From Bacillus sp. FJAT-27445 (lineage in GTDB: Bacteria > Bacillota > Bacilli > Bacillales > Cytobacillaceae), in assembly GCF_001510665.1 (NCBI RefSeq), contig NZ_LMTI01000005.1, forward strand, positions 1,828 to 65,827: 64,000 bases of DNA. Reading direction: 5' to 3'. A program made the translations under genes and the position numbers. Every line of letters starts with the position of its first letter. Positions within the stretch are counted from its first letter, which is position 1. Below, one piece after another: positions 24,051 to 32,675 of this stretch. The notes beneath the pieces are model-generated. The model saw nothing but the letters and a program-made list of their open reading frames with translations. It did no database searches and had not been told where the DNA came from.

Positions 24051-26225
24051 ATGAGAAAAAACAAGTCAGCGCAAAAGGGCTACGGACTGGATGGATACGG
24101 GATGGAGACGATTGAAAAAATCAAGGCGGAATATCATGGCTTGCTTAAGCGCGTGAATGAATTGGAGCGAAAAGAAAAAGAACTTGCCAAAAAACTGCGG
24201 ATAAGCGAGTCAATGAAGCTTAATATTCTTAATTCCCTGCCTCTTAATATATTTTTGGAAGACAGGGAAGGCAGGACGCTGTTCGCGAATGCGGAAGTTT
24301 TGAGAGTCCATAATATGCAACCCGAGGAACTGAATGGAAAAACGGTCTTTGATTTTTTTCCAAAGCATATAGCGGAAATCAACAGGAAGGATGACCTCGA
24401 GGTTTGGAGGCAGAGGAAACTGATATCAAAGGAGGTTCCGGTTGGTTTCCAAGGCGAGGAAAGGGTCATGTATACCGGAAAAACGATCATCCAAACAGAG
24501 AATGAGGATTTCTTATTGGGATTCGGACTCGACATTACCGATAGGGTCAATGCGGAACAAAAGCTGCGGGAGAGCGAGGAAAAATTCAGAAATGTGGTAG
24601 ACCAGGCAGCAGACAGCTTTTTCCTAATCGGTCTAAGCGGTCAATTCATTAATATTAACGCCGCGGCCATTGAATTGCTGGGTTATGGTATGGATAAGAT
24701 GCTTGCTATGAATGTCCGCCATATCTTTGGAATCCTTCCTGAAAAGATGGAGGAGCTCCTGGACAAAGCGGGTAGTCATTTTTCCTGCCATTTTGAGGAT
24801 AGAATGGCGGCAAGTGACGGAAGAGAAATCCCGGTGGATATTAATTTCCGTCTAATCCGTATCGGTGAGGAACAAAACTTCCTTGCCCTTTGCAGGGATA
24901 TCAGGGACCTGAAAAAATCCCAGGAGGCCATCCAGCATATGGCCTATCATGATGCTTTAACAGGCCTGCCAAACAGATGGTACATCCAATCTTTTTTAAA
25001 AGAATACTTCAGGGGCCTGAAACAGAAAAAACTTGGACTCCTTCTTCTTGATTTGGATCATTTTAAAGTAATCAATGACAGCATGGGCCACCACGCGGGC
25101 GATAAGCTGCTCCAGGAAGTCGCCGGCAGGCTTCACTCGGTTTGCTGCCAGGGCAATATTGTCGCCAGATTCGGGGGGGATGAATTTGTCGTGCTAATGC
25201 CTGAACTGAACAGCAATGAGGAAACGATTGTCGCGAGTGAAAAAATCAATCAAATCATGGCACAGCCCTTTTCCATCAACGGGCGTAAAATCCTGATCAC
25301 GACAAGTATCGGGATTAGCATAAGTCCGAGGGATGGCAGCGAAATAAATATGCTCCTCAGGAATGCGGACCTTGCCATGTATGAATCGAAGGAGAATGGT
25401 CGAAATTGCTACCGGTTGTATGATAAGTCAATGGATACTAGGGCAATGGAAAGAATGGAAAAAGAAATCAGGCTGCGGCAGGCCCTTGAAACGAGTAGCT
25501 TCCTGCTTCATTACCAGCCCAAGCATAACCTGAAAACAAATGAAATGGATGGATTTGAGGCGCTAGTCCGCTGGAACCGGGAAGGTAAAATTCTTTATCC
25601 TGGAGAGTTCATCGATGTTGCCGAGGAGACGGGGCTGATTGTTCCGTTAGGGGAGTGGGTTCTCCGGGAGGCATGCAGGCAGTGCAAGGAGTGGCATGAT
25701 CTAGGGTATGGCCATCTTTCTATCAGCGTTAATCTATCCCCGCTGCAGTTTCGGAAACAAAATCTTGAAAAGCTGATTGCCGGCATTCTCGAGGAAACCG
25801 GCCTACCAGCCCATGCTCTTGAACTGGAACTAACCGAAGGAACAGTCATGCATGAACCTGAAAAGGCTGCAAAAGTACTGTGCAACCTTAAGGCGCTGGG
25901 GGTAACAATCGCCATAGACGATTTTGGCACAGGCTTTTCTTCCTTGAGTTATTTGAAGTATTTTCCAATTGATGTTCTAAAAATTGACAGGTCCTTTATT
26001 ATGGATTTAACTTGCCATAATACAGATGAATCAATTGCCTTAGCTGTCATAAATCTTGCAAATAGCCTTAAGCTAAAGGTGGTGGCTGAAGGGGTCGAAA
26101 CGTTCGAGCAGCTTGCTTTCCTGGAGGGCAGTACCTGCAATTATGCACAGGGCTATTATATTAGCAGGCCTCTGGAAGCAGAAACGGCACTTTCTTTTAT
26201 AAAAAAAAGCCAATTGCTTGTTTGA
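24051..26225 (+). CDS. PAS-PAS-GGDEF-EAL cyclic-di-GMP enzyme
   Basis: A 724-residue cytoplasmic signalling protein. An N-terminal coiled coil is followed by two PAS domains (about 50-170 and 175-290), a GGDEF domain with an intact RFGGDEF motif, and an EAL domain with ELVRW-type EALVRW, ELTEG, DDFGTGFSSL, KIDRSF and VVAEGVE all present. Both diguanylate cyclase and phosphodiesterase activities are therefore chemically possible. The RxxD inhibitory I-site is absent before GGDEF. No membrane segment is seen, so a cytoplasmic redox or ligand cue at the PAS domains is likely. The SD is weak for ATG 24051; an internal ATG at about codon 18 is possible. Confidence 0.92.
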   Translation: MRKNKSAQKGYGLDGYGMETIEKIKAEYHGLLKRVNELERKEKELAKKLRISESMKLNILNSLPLNIFLEDREGRTLFANAEVLRVHNMQPEELNGKTVFDFFPKHIAEINRKDDLEVWRQRKLISKEVPVGFQGEERVMYTGKTIIQTENEDFLLGFGLDITDRVNAEQKLRESEEKFRNVVDQAADSFFLIGLSGQFININAAAIELLGYGMDKMLAMNVRHIFGILPEKMEELLDKAGSHFSCHFEDRMAASDGREIPVDINFRLIRIGEEQNFLALCRDIRDLKKSQEAIQHMAYHDALTGLPNRWYIQSFLKEYFRGLKQKKLGLLLLDLDHFKVINDSMGHHAGDKLLQEVAGRLHSVCCQGNIVARFGGDEFVVLMPELNSNEETIVASEKINQIMAQPFSINGRKILITTSIGISISPRDGSEINMLLRNADLAMYESKENGRNCYRLYDKSMDTRAMERMEKEIRLRQALETSSFLLHYQPKHNLKTNEMDGFEALVRWNREGKILYPGEFIDVAEETGLIVPLGEWVLREACRQCKEWHDLGYGHLSISVNLSPLQFRKQNLEKLIAGILEETGLPAHALELELTEGTVMHEPEKAAKVLCNLKALGVTIAIDDFGTGFSSLSYLKYFPIDVLKIDRSFIMDLTCHNTDESIALAVINLANSLKLKVVAEGVETFEQLAFLEGSTCNYAQGYYISRPLEAETALSFIKKSQLLV

Positions 26226-26231
26226 AAAAGG

Positions 26232-26262
26232 AGGAAGGCTCCGTTGAACCCGAGGCCTTCCT
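26232..26262. terminator. Hairpin between convergent signalling genes
   Basis: AGGAAGGC / GCCTTCCT stem just after the GGDEF-EAL stop codon; the T tail is short. Confidence 0.45.
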
Positions 26263-26338
26263 TCTACATTTAGTATGCTTTTTTCGTGAAATAACTTCTT
26301 TTCACCGGGGCACTTACATTACTGGGAATCCTAAACGC

Positions 26339-27598
26339 TTAAACTGGAATGGTAGGAAGGAAAATTTTAATATCCGTGCCTTCAGCGGGTTTACTGGAGA
26401 CTTCAATTTTTCCTCCCAGGGACTGGACAATCCTCCAGACGACCATTAAGCCAAGACCGGTCCCCATTGATTTTGTTGTAAAATAGGGTTCGCCTAACCG
26501 CGATAGTTGGTCCGTATCCATGCCTGTGCCATTATCAAGGAAGGTGATTTCAACATTTCCATTCTTATTTGCCATTTCAATAATTAATACGCCTCCTTCA
26601 GGCATGGCTTCGATTGCATTTTTTCCGAGATTGACCAAAACCTGGCGAATTTTCTTTCTCTCGCACAATAAGACGGCTTCTTCGGGTGCGTTAATTTTGA
26701 TTTGGACATTGTGCATGGTTGAATACGATTGGAGAATATCTTCCACCCAGTAGATTTCATCCTTTAAGGCCACCTCTTCCGGGGCATTCGGATATGGATT
26801 CGCAAGGATAAGGTACTCGTCAATGATATCCTTTGCACTGTCTATCTCCTGAAGAGCAAGGTTTATATAGTTTTCCCTATCCTCTGAGTCAGTTCCAGAT
26901 TCCTTGAGGAGCTGGATGAACCCCCTGGAAACAGTAAGGGGATTCCGGATTTCGTGTGACACGCTGGCAGCCATTTCACCGATCATCTGCATTTTTGCTG
27001 CTTTGACCAGTTCATCTCTTATATTAATATTCTTCTTGATATACTCAAGAATTACTGCAGTTATTAGAATGCCTAACAGCTGCATTGCTACAAATACATA
27101 GGCGAATTCCCCGTACGTGAGCGGGACACTTGCCATTGACTTTGACAAGGCGAGCGCCATGGTGGAAAAGAAAATCGAAAATCCTGAAACGATGAGCAGC
27201 CTGGTTGAGAATGCTTGTTTGAAAAAACTTGGCCTGAATAAAGGAACAATAAGGAAAATGGCAGTCTGTGTGATCAGGTAAATATAAAAACCTTCACCAC
27301 CCATTAGGAATCGGTAACCAAGTGTAAGGACAACGAGAAGCAGGCTATTTCTATATCCAAGATAGAGGCATGCGAAAATGATGGGAATCTGCCTTAAATC
27401 AAAAATGAATCCAACGGAAAAATTCACGGGAAACGTCATGCATAGAATGGCGGATCCGGCCGCAATTAGGTTCGCCAATAATAAATTCAACCGGTTTTTT
27501 GATAAATTCAGTTTATCTTCCCAAGTGCTCACAAGCAAAAGGGGAAGAAGGCTAATAAAAAATACGTTTAAGAGCAAATCTTTAACGACTTGATGCAT
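26339..27598 (-). CDS. Sporulation-type sensor histidine kinase (KinB-like)
   Basis: A 419-residue membrane kinase. The first 190 residues form five to six hydrophobic helices of the 5TM-LYT type (VGFIFDLRQIPIIFACLYLGYRN). The dimerisation/phosphoacceptor motif SVSHEIRNPLTVSRGF follows, then a HATPase domain with N box (NLGKNAIEAMPEGG), G1 DNGTGMD and G2 GTGLGLMVVWRIV. This layout matches KinB-family phosphorelay kinases of Bacillus that feed Spo0F. No response regulator is adjacent, as usual for orphan phosphorelay kinases. It converges on the c-di-GMP gene. Confidence 0.9.
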   Translation of the reverse strand: MHQVVKDLLLNVFFISLLPLLLVSTWEDKLNLSKNRLNLLLANLIAAGSAILCMTFPVNFSVGFIFDLRQIPIIFACLYLGYRNSLLLVVLTLGYRFLMGGEGFYIYLITQTAIFLIVPLFRPSFFKQAFSTRLLIVSGFSIFFSTMALALSKSMASVPLTYGEFAYVFVAMQLLGILITAVILEYIKKNINIRDELVKAAKMQMIGEMAASVSHEIRNPLTVSRGFIQLLKESGTDSEDRENYINLALQEIDSAKDIIDEYLILANPYPNAPEEVALKDEIYWVEDILQSYSTMHNVQIKINAPEEAVLLCERKKIRQVLVNLGKNAIEAMPEGGVLIIEMANKNGNVEITFLDNGTGMDTDQLSRLGEPYFTTKSMGTGLGLMVVWRIVQSLGGKIEVSSKPAEGTDIKIFLPTIPV

Positions 27599-27851
27599 AA
27601 TTCGGCCTCCATTTCTTTACAGACTTATTGCTCTATAAAGGGTATAGGAAAATTTCTTTAGGAATTTAATATCATCGTTACACTAATAATAGTGGAAAAC
27701 AATGTGGTAATGGAGCATTTTGGGTGTTTTCCACAAAACTGACAGAAATTCGCCACAAACATATGAAGATTATTCGAATTTCTGATGAAAGGAAAACAAC
27801 ATGGTGGAGTTTTTTTTATAATGGACCTATACAATACGGAGGTGGAAGAAA

Positions 27852-28172
27852 ATGAATATTACCACGATCATTGAACTTGAAAATAGGGAAGTAGAGAATA
27901 TGGCTGGCGGCAGGCTTGTCTTCGCGCAGGAGCGGATTGATGAAAACATCGTTGAAACCTGTGTGGATTGTTTCCAAGAGACTGGCACAGATGAAAAAAT
28001 ACCGACAGATGATGCCATGCAGCGTGTGTTTGACAAGCTAAAAGAGGAAGGGGTTATCCCCGAAAAGGTTGCAGAATTTTCTTATGAAATGCCTTCATGC
28101 GGCCAGTTGAGGAAAAAATCTGAAACTTCATTTGATATTCCGCAAAAAGTCATTCTGTCATTCATGAGCTAA
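27852..28172 (+). CDS. Conserved hypothetical protein, 106 residues
   Basis: A small soluble, acidic protein (MNITTIIELENREVENMAGG ... ETCVDCFQETGTDEKIPTDD ... EFSYEMPSCGQLRKKSETSF). It has a CVDC pair and a third cysteine in MPSCGQL, but no recognised domain. GGAGGTGGAAG precedes the ATG, and a TATAAT lies at 27817 about 30 bp upstream of the start, so it probably has its own promoter. Confidence 0.65.
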   Translation: MNITTIIELENREVENMAGGRLVFAQERIDENIVETCVDCFQETGTDEKIPTDDAMQRVFDKLKEEGVIPEKVAEFSYEMPSCGQLRKKSETSFDIPQKVILSFMS

Positions 28173-28231
28173 AAAATAGCCGTGTACCAGCTTCCGTGCT
28201 CTAAAACACATCGTTGTTGAAAAAAGAAAAC

Positions 28232-28378
28232 ATGGAATTGCTTGCAGCCATCGAAGAGGAAATTGAAAACTGCTGGCAGTGCCGGAAGGAAAAGAACGAC
28301 AGCCCATGCTGTAATATGGACGGGTTGAATGAATGCAAAGCGGTTCTTATTCCAATAAAGGACCGCTTTTTTTTTTAG
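28232..28378 (+). CDS. Candidate 48-residue cysteine-rich protein
   Basis: ORF encoding MELLAAIEEEIENCWQCRKE followed by KNDSPCCNMDGLNECKAVLI. It has five Cys in a CxxC-x8-CC-x7-C arrangement that could bind zinc. Its last residues (FFF) are encoded by the T-run of the terminator at 28337-28376, which makes the ORF less certain. The SD is weak (AAAAAGAAAA). It lies 60 bp after the 106-residue gene. Confidence 0.35.
   Translation: MELLAAIEEEIENCWQCRKEKNDSPCCNMDGLNECKAVLIPIKDRFFF
28337..28376 (+). terminator. Terminator downstream of the small ORFs
   Basis: AAAGCGGTTCTT / AAAGGACCGCTTT hairpin with a run of ten T. Confidence 0.85.
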
Positions 28379-28499
28379 GAAAACGGGATTAGAATGTTTT
28401 TTAGGGAAATTTCCGGTTTCGATTTCACTTTGGCCATCATTGATCATATTCAGTTCATCTAAAACTTCCAAATGAGCTGTTTTAGGATACTAGGAAATA

Positions 28500-28588
28500 T
28501 ATCGAGATTTTTCGTTCCTTTATCGAAAATTTTAAAGATATATCGAAAAATTTTGGGTGGATATCGAAAATTTCAATGCAGATATCGA
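28500..28588. repeat. Five TATCGA boxes with 20-21 bp periodicity
   Basis: TATCGA begins at 28500, 28521, 28541, 28562 and 28583, so intervals are 21, 20, 21 and 21 bp, two helical turns. Four of the five copies continue as TATCGAAAA. The spacers are AT-rich and not conserved. The array lies between a terminator and the oxidoreductase operon promoter. Confidence 0.8.
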
Positions 28589-28703
28589 AAACTATTACGA
28601 TTAGGACGAATCACTCACTGAGTTATGGCGGTCGGCTTACGCTCTACTTATCAGGTGTGACAAAGGTCAAAGCCAGAAGGAGTTGCAGTGATTTATAATG
28701 GCA

Positions 28704-28732
28704 TTGACTGGATTACCGGAAGAAAATATGTA
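28704..28732 (+). promoter_or_regulatory. SigA-type promoter of the 2-oxoacid oxidoreductase operon
   Basis: TTGACT (28704-28709), a 17-bp spacer and TATGTA (28727-28732). The -10 overlaps a cre box. It lies inside the longest possible 5' extension of the first gene, which argues for ATG 28766 as start. Confidence 0.5.
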
Positions 28733-28742
28733 AGCGTTTACA
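28729..28742 (+). promoter_or_regulatory. cre box (CcpA binding site)
   Basis: TGTAAGCGTTTACA is a perfect palindromic match to the catabolite-responsive element consensus WTGNAANCGNWNNCA. Overlap with the -10 region predicts CcpA repression of the operon when preferred sugars are present. Confidence 0.8.
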
Positions 28743-28765
28743 AATGGAAGAGAGTTGGGACAGCA

Positions 28766-29437
28766 ATGAGGATTGATACTAGGATTACCATTCTGGCGGG
28801 GCATTTTGGAAGCGGAAAGACAGAGCTTGCCCTCAATTTGGCCCTCCGGGAACGGAAGGTACATGAAAAGGTCGCGATTGCTGATTTGGATGTAATAAAT
28901 CCATATTTCCGGTCCAGAGATGTTTCAGGAATATTAACAGAGAATGGCATCGAACTGATTGGCCCGTCTGCAAGGCTGGCATCATCCGATCTCCCAGTGG
29001 TTTCAGGTGAAATATACAGAGTAATTCATGACCCTTCCTATCGGGTCATCATTGATGCGGGTGGAGAAAAAGACGGGGCAACCGTTCTTGGCCAGTATTA
29101 CCACGAGTGGAAGGATATAGGGGCAACGATGCTGTTTGTTTTGAACGCGAACCGCCCCTATGTGAGCACCGAGGATGGGGCCATTGATGCGATAAAAGGA
29201 ATTGAAAAAGCGGCTAGGCTCCGTGTAAGCGGAATTATTAACAATACGAACCTTGGCGGAGCGACAGCACCTGAAGATATTTTAAAAGGGGATATCCTTT
29301 CAGGAAAGGTTGCGCGATCACTCGATATTCCTGTTCTGGCTACAGCAGTTTCAAGGCAACTGGAGGACATGTCCAGCTTTGCAGGAAGGGAAGATCTATT
29401 CGTCATCGACCGCTTTATGAAATTGCCATGGGAATGA
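28766..29437 (+). CDS. P-loop ATPase of the oxidoreductase operon
   Basis: A 223-residue P-loop NTPase with Walker A GHFGSGKTE close to the N-terminus, VAIADLDVINPYFRSRD as switch/Walker-B-like region, then VIIDAGGEKDGATVLGQYY and NANRPYVST. It resembles the ATP-binding proteins that accompany 2-oxoacid:ferredoxin oxidoreductases in Firmicutes and is related to CobQ/MinD-type ATPases; it may help in cofactor or cluster insertion (inference). ATG 28766 places the Walker A at the usual distance. GTG 28688 has a better SD (AAGGAG) but would put promoter and cre inside the gene. Confidence 0.82.
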   Translation: MRIDTRITILAGHFGSGKTELALNLALRERKVHEKVAIADLDVINPYFRSRDVSGILTENGIELIGPSARLASSDLPVVSGEIYRVIHDPSYRVIIDAGGEKDGATVLGQYYHEWKDIGATMLFVLNANRPYVSTEDGAIDAIKGIEKAARLRVSGIINNTNLGGATAPEDILKGDILSGKVARSLDIPVLATAVSRQLEDMSSFAGREDLFVIDRFMKLPWE

Positions 29438-29449
29438 GGAGGAGAAAAG

Positions 29450-29680
29450 GTGGAACAACGAGTTGTATTTAATGAAATGTTTTGCAAATCTTGCAGCCTT
29501 TGCGTACAGGTATGTCCTGTAAATGTCATCTTTCTGGCAGATTACCTGAATGGAAAAGGTTACCGTCCCGCAACCGTAACCGAGCAGGAAAAATGCATCA
29601 GCTGTGCGAAATGCGGACAGATTTGCCCAGATGGAGTCATTACGGTATACCGTCCCGAGAAAAAGAAGCAGACCGTATAG
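29450..29680 (+). CDS. 4Fe-4S ferredoxin subunit (delta/KorD-type)
   Basis: A 76-residue ferredoxin-like subunit with two CxxCxxCxxxCP cluster motifs (CKSCSLCVQVCP and CISCAKCGQICP). It is the electron-transfer subunit of the 2-oxoacid:ferredoxin oxidoreductase encoded by the next three genes, passing electrons from the TPP-bound intermediate to soluble ferredoxin. GTG start behind AGGAGGAG, 12 bp after the ATPase gene. Confidence 0.92.
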   Translation: MEQRVVFNEMFCKSCSLCVQVCPVNVIFLADYLNGKGYRPATVTEQEKCISCAKCGQICPDGVITVYRPEKKKQTV

Positions 29681-29738
29681 GATAGATTGATAGAGTTGCG
29701 ATAAACAATTTCCTATCGGCCAGGAAAGGGGAAAGACA

Positions 29739-30803
29739 ATGGCAAAAGTGTTGATGAAAGGGAATGAAGTCATTGCGGAGGCAGCGGTCCATGCCGGCTG
29801 CAAGTATTTCTTTGGCTATCCGATTACGCCGCAAAGCGAACTTGTGGCTTATATGGCAAGAAGGCTGCCCGAAGTAGGCGGGGTGTTCCTCCAGGCAGAA
29901 AGTGAAGTAGCAGCCATCAATATGGTATACGGAGCGGCGGGAACAGGTGTCAGGGTAATGACGTCCTCCTCGAGCCCGGGATTCAGCCTCAAGCAAGAAG
30001 GGATTTCTTATCTTGTCGGGGCGGAGCTTCCAGCAGTTATAGTGAATGTTGTCCGTGGAGGCCCGGGTCTAGGGAATATCCAGCCCGCTCAATCGGATTA
30101 TTTCCAAGTAACGAAGGGCGGAGGGCACGGGGATTATTATACCCCTGTCTTAGCTCCTTCAAGCCTTCAGGAAATTGTTGATTTAACACAGGATGCATTC
30201 AATATAGCAGATCGGTACCGGACCCCGGTGATTGTGCTTGGTGATGGAATGCTTGGACAAATGATGGAGCCTGTTGAATTTGGCGAGCGTAAGGAGAGGG
30301 CTGCAGTCCCTAAGGAGTGGGCAACGACTGGCACCCGCGGGGATGGGAACCGAAGGGTGATATCTTCGCTTGACCTCGATGCGGATGCGCTTGAAGCACG
30401 TAATATCAGGCTGCAAAAAAAGTTTGATGAAATTAGGGAAAATGAAGTGCGTTACGAGACCTATTTAACAGATGATGCTGAATTTATCGTGACAGCCTTT
30501 GGAACGGTGGCCCGAATTGCGGTGAATGCGATTAACAGGGCGCGCCAGGAGGGAATCAAGGTTGGCATGATTCGCCCGATTTCCCTATGGCCATTCCCCG
30601 TTCAGCCTTTTCATGAAACAAGGGACCGAGTTAAAACCTACCTGTCCGTTGAAATGAGTGCCGGGCAGATGGTTGAGGACGTTCGCCTTGCAGTGGAAGG
30701 GCGTGCGCCTGTCGAGTTTTATGGCCGAAATGGCGGGGTAGTGCCAACCCAGGAAGAGATTTTCGGCAAGATCTTTGAAATGGCGGGGAGGGTGTCTGTA
30801 TGA
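29739..30803 (+). CDS. 2-oxoacid:ferredoxin oxidoreductase alpha subunit (VorB/KorA type)
   Basis: A 354-residue subunit carrying the pyrimidine-binding and transketolase C-terminal domains: [65 protein letters not shown] and [20 protein letters not shown] are typical of 3-methyl-2-oxobutanoate or 2-oxoglutarate ferredoxin oxidoreductases. The enzyme oxidatively decarboxylates a 2-oxoacid to acyl-CoA and reduced ferredoxin. Substrate choice between branched-chain 2-oxoacids and 2-oxoglutarate cannot be read here. It overlaps the beta gene by four bases. Confidence 0.92.
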   Translation: MAKVLMKGNEVIAEAAVHAGCKYFFGYPITPQSELVAYMARRLPEVGGVFLQAESEVAAINMVYGAAGTGVRVMTSSSSPGFSLKQEGISYLVGAELPAVIVNVVRGGPGLGNIQPAQSDYFQVTKGGGHGDYYTPVLAPSSLQEIVDLTQDAFNIADRYRTPVIVLGDGMLGQMMEPVEFGERKERAAVPKEWATTGTRGDGNRRVISSLDLDADALEARNIRLQKKFDEIRENEVRYETYLTDDAEFIVTAFGTVARIAVNAINRARQEGIKVGMIRPISLWPFPVQPFHETRDRVKTYLSVEMSAGQMVEDVRLAVEGRAPVEFYGRNGGVVPTQEEIFGKIFEMAGRVSV

Positions 30804-31543
30804 GCATGAAGACTGTTTTTGAAAAGACAACGGGGCTGACTGAAAACCCGACCCATTACTGCCCTGGCTGTACCCACGGAATTATCCACAGGATGGTCGG
30901 GGAAGTGCTTGAGGAAATGGATATTCTTGAGGATACGGTGGGGGTTGCTTCCGTTGGCTGCTCCGTACTGTCCTATGAATATTTCAATTGTGATATGACC
31001 CAGGCTGCGCACGGCCGAGCACCCGCAGTTGCAACTGGCATTAAGAGAGTACTGCCCGACCGGTTTGTCTTTACTTACCAAGGAGATGGCGACCTTGCCT
31101 CAATCGGAATCAGCGAAGTGATCCACGCTGCGGCCCGTGGCGAGAATATTACAGTGATTTTTGTGAATAATGCCATATACGGAATGACTGGCGGGCAAAT
31201 GGCACCAACGACCTTAATTGGCCAGAAGACCGCAACAAGCCCATTTGGACGGGATCCGCGCCTGCAAGGATCGCCAATCCGGGTAAGCGAAATGATTTCA
31301 ACATTGGACGGGGCGGCTTATATTGAACGGGTATCCTCCCATGATGTCCCGAACATAATCAAAGCAAAAAAAGCAATCCGGCGCGCTTTTGAGACGCAGA
31401 AGAAAGGTCTCGGCTTTTCCATGGTGGAAGTCCTGTCAACATGCCCGACCAACTGGGGCCTTGACCCGCATGAATCGCTAGATTGGGTAAGGGATAGCAT
31501 GGTTCCGGTTTACCCTCTTGGTATTTACAAAGGGGGGAATTAA
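30800..31543 (+). CDS. 2-oxoacid:ferredoxin oxidoreductase beta (TPP) subunit
   Basis: A 247-residue thiamine-diphosphate-binding subunit. [19 protein letters not shown] gives a Cys pair near the N-terminus. The TPP/Mg motif is [44 protein letters not shown]. It pairs with the alpha subunit to form the active site. Translationally coupled to the alpha gene (ATGA overlap). Confidence 0.93.
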   Translation: MSMKTVFEKTTGLTENPTHYCPGCTHGIIHRMVGEVLEEMDILEDTVGVASVGCSVLSYEYFNCDMTQAAHGRAPAVATGIKRVLPDRFVFTYQGDGDLASIGISEVIHAAARGENITVIFVNNAIYGMTGGQMAPTTLIGQKTATSPFGRDPRLQGSPIRVSEMISTLDGAAYIERVSSHDVPNIIKAKKAIRRAFETQKKGLGFSMVEVLSTCPTNWGLDPHESLDWVRDSMVPVYPLGIYKGGN

Positions 31544-31545
31544 GG

Positions 31546-32097
31546 ATGCTTGAAGAAATCATCATCGCAGGCTTTGGCGGGCAAGGAATCATGTCTATGG
31601 GACAGTTGCTAGCCTATGCCGGTTTGCATGAAGGGAAAAATGTTTCCTGGCTCCCTTCTTACGGGCCCGAACAACGAGGCGGGACTGCAAACTGCGCTGT
31701 CGTGATAAGTGGGGAACCAGTGGGATCGCCGTTGGTCAGTTCACCGTCAGCGGCAATCGTCTTAAACAATCCTTCGTTTGAAAAGTTTGAGTCGAAGGTA
31801 AGGCAGGGCGGGGTTCTGATTACCAATAGCTCGCTTGTCACAGTCAAGTCGGCCCGCAATGACATACGGACGATTGAAATTGACGCGACCGGAATTGCAA
31901 ACGACCTGGGAAATGGCAGGGTTGCAAACATGGTCTTGCTAGGGGCGTTTATCGAATCGACTGGAATCCTTGACTACAATTCGCTAATTGAATCGCTGAA
32001 AAAAGTTTTATCCTCTGATAAACACCATTTAATCGACCTGAACAGGCTGGCCCTTGCGAAGGGCGCCGCAATTGTCAAGGAAGCTTCCATGAGTTAA
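31546..32097 (+). CDS. 2-oxoacid:ferredoxin oxidoreductase gamma subunit
   Basis: A 183-residue subunit with the gamma-family start IIIAGFGGQGIMSMGQLLAYAG and the SYGPEQRGGTANCAVVIS motif that contacts CoA in homologs. With alpha, beta and the ferredoxin subunit it completes a four-subunit enzyme. It starts two bases after the beta stop codon and is the last gene of the operon. Confidence 0.93.
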   Translation: MLEEIIIAGFGGQGIMSMGQLLAYAGLHEGKNVSWLPSYGPEQRGGTANCAVVISGEPVGSPLVSSPSAAIVLNNPSFEKFESKVRQGGVLITNSSLVTVKSARNDIRTIEIDATGIANDLGNGRVANMVLLGAFIESTGILDYNSLIESLKKVLSSDKHHLIDLNRLALAKGAAIVKEASMS

Positions 32098-32106
32098 TAA
32101 TAGAGT

Positions 32107-32140
32107 GCCGGGGCTGTCTATAGTTGCTCCGGCCTTTTTG
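32107..32140 (+). terminator. Terminator of the oxidoreductase operon
   Basis: GCCGGGGC / GCTCCGGC hairpin followed by CTTTTT. Confidence 0.85.
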
Positions 32141-32207
32141 CGTTTTATTGTTGTTTTGAAGTAATTGCTAGGTTATTTTCCTGAAAGCGTGATACACTTC
32201 ACTTAAT

Positions 32208-32222
32208 TGAAAATCATTTTCA
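32208..32222 (+). promoter_or_regulatory. Fur-family operator upstream of the cupin gene
   Basis: TGAAAAT-C-ATTTTCA is a perfect 7-1-7 inverted repeat that differs from the Bacillus Fur/PerR/Zur consensus TGATAATnATTATCA at only one base per half-site. It ends 46 bp before the ATG. Confidence 0.65.
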
Positions 32223-32268
32223 TTTATGATTGAAACAGAAGGACAAAATTTTTAGGAGGCGTTTTGGA

Positions 32269-32610
32269 ATGGAAAAACATTCACTTTCTGCATATATGGA
32301 GTACAACAGTGAAAAGTTTACAAAGAGGGTAGTTTTTAAAAAAGGTGAAAGCACCGCTTTTGTTCTGAACTTTACTCCAGGACAGCAGCTGCCACCCCAT
32401 AAGCATCCCGGAACGGAAGTGTTCCTGCTGGTTTTGGGCGGTTCAGGAACATTCATGATTGATGGGGAGGAACTGCAGACTGCCGCAAATGATGTGGTCC
32501 ATTGCAGCGGAGAAGAAACACTCGCATTCGCCAACAACGGCAGTGAGCCAGTCAGCCTGTATGTGGTTTTGACCAAAGTTCCGTCACCCGAGTATGCAAA
32601 GGATATTTAA
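32269..32610 (+). CDS. Small cupin-domain protein
   Basis: A 113-residue single cupin barrel. Motif 1 is PPHKHPGTEVFLLVLGGSG, supplying the two His and Glu metal ligands, and motif 2 is ANDVVHCSGEETLAFANNGSEPV. Such proteins bind Fe, Mn or Zn and may be enzymes or sensors. The start at 32269 has AGGAGG upstream. A Fur-type box just upstream points to iron, zinc or peroxide control, consistent with a metal-dependent role. Substrate unknown. Confidence 0.85.
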   Translation: MEKHSLSAYMEYNSEKFTKRVVFKKGESTAFVLNFTPGQQLPPHKHPGTEVFLLVLGGSGTFMIDGEELQTAANDVVHCSGEETLAFANNGSEPVSLYVVLTKVPSPEYAKDI

Positions 32611-32615
32611 TGAGG

Positions 32616-32657
32616 AAAGTGCCTGGCCCTTGTGATGGGGCCAGGCACTTTGGTTTT
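32616..32657. terminator. Palindromic terminator of GTGCCTGGC type
   Basis: AAAGTGCCTGGCCC / GGGGCCAGGCACTTT stem followed by GGTTTTT. The GTGCCTGGC-GCCAGGCAC palindrome is, to my knowledge, a widely dispersed terminator-like repeat in Bacillaceae genomes. Confidence 0.8.
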
Positions 32658-32675
32658 TGCGATGTTTTATTCACT

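Noticed and set aside
28169-28471. 100-codon minus-strand ORF opposite the small Cys-rich ORF
   Set aside because: It spans the terminator hairpin on the reverse strand, has no SD and no recognisable domain.
28500-28588. Phased TATCGA boxes considered as a CRISPR array
   Set aside because: Repeats of 6-10 bp at 20-21 bp intervals are far shorter than CRISPR repeats and spacers, and there are no cas genes.
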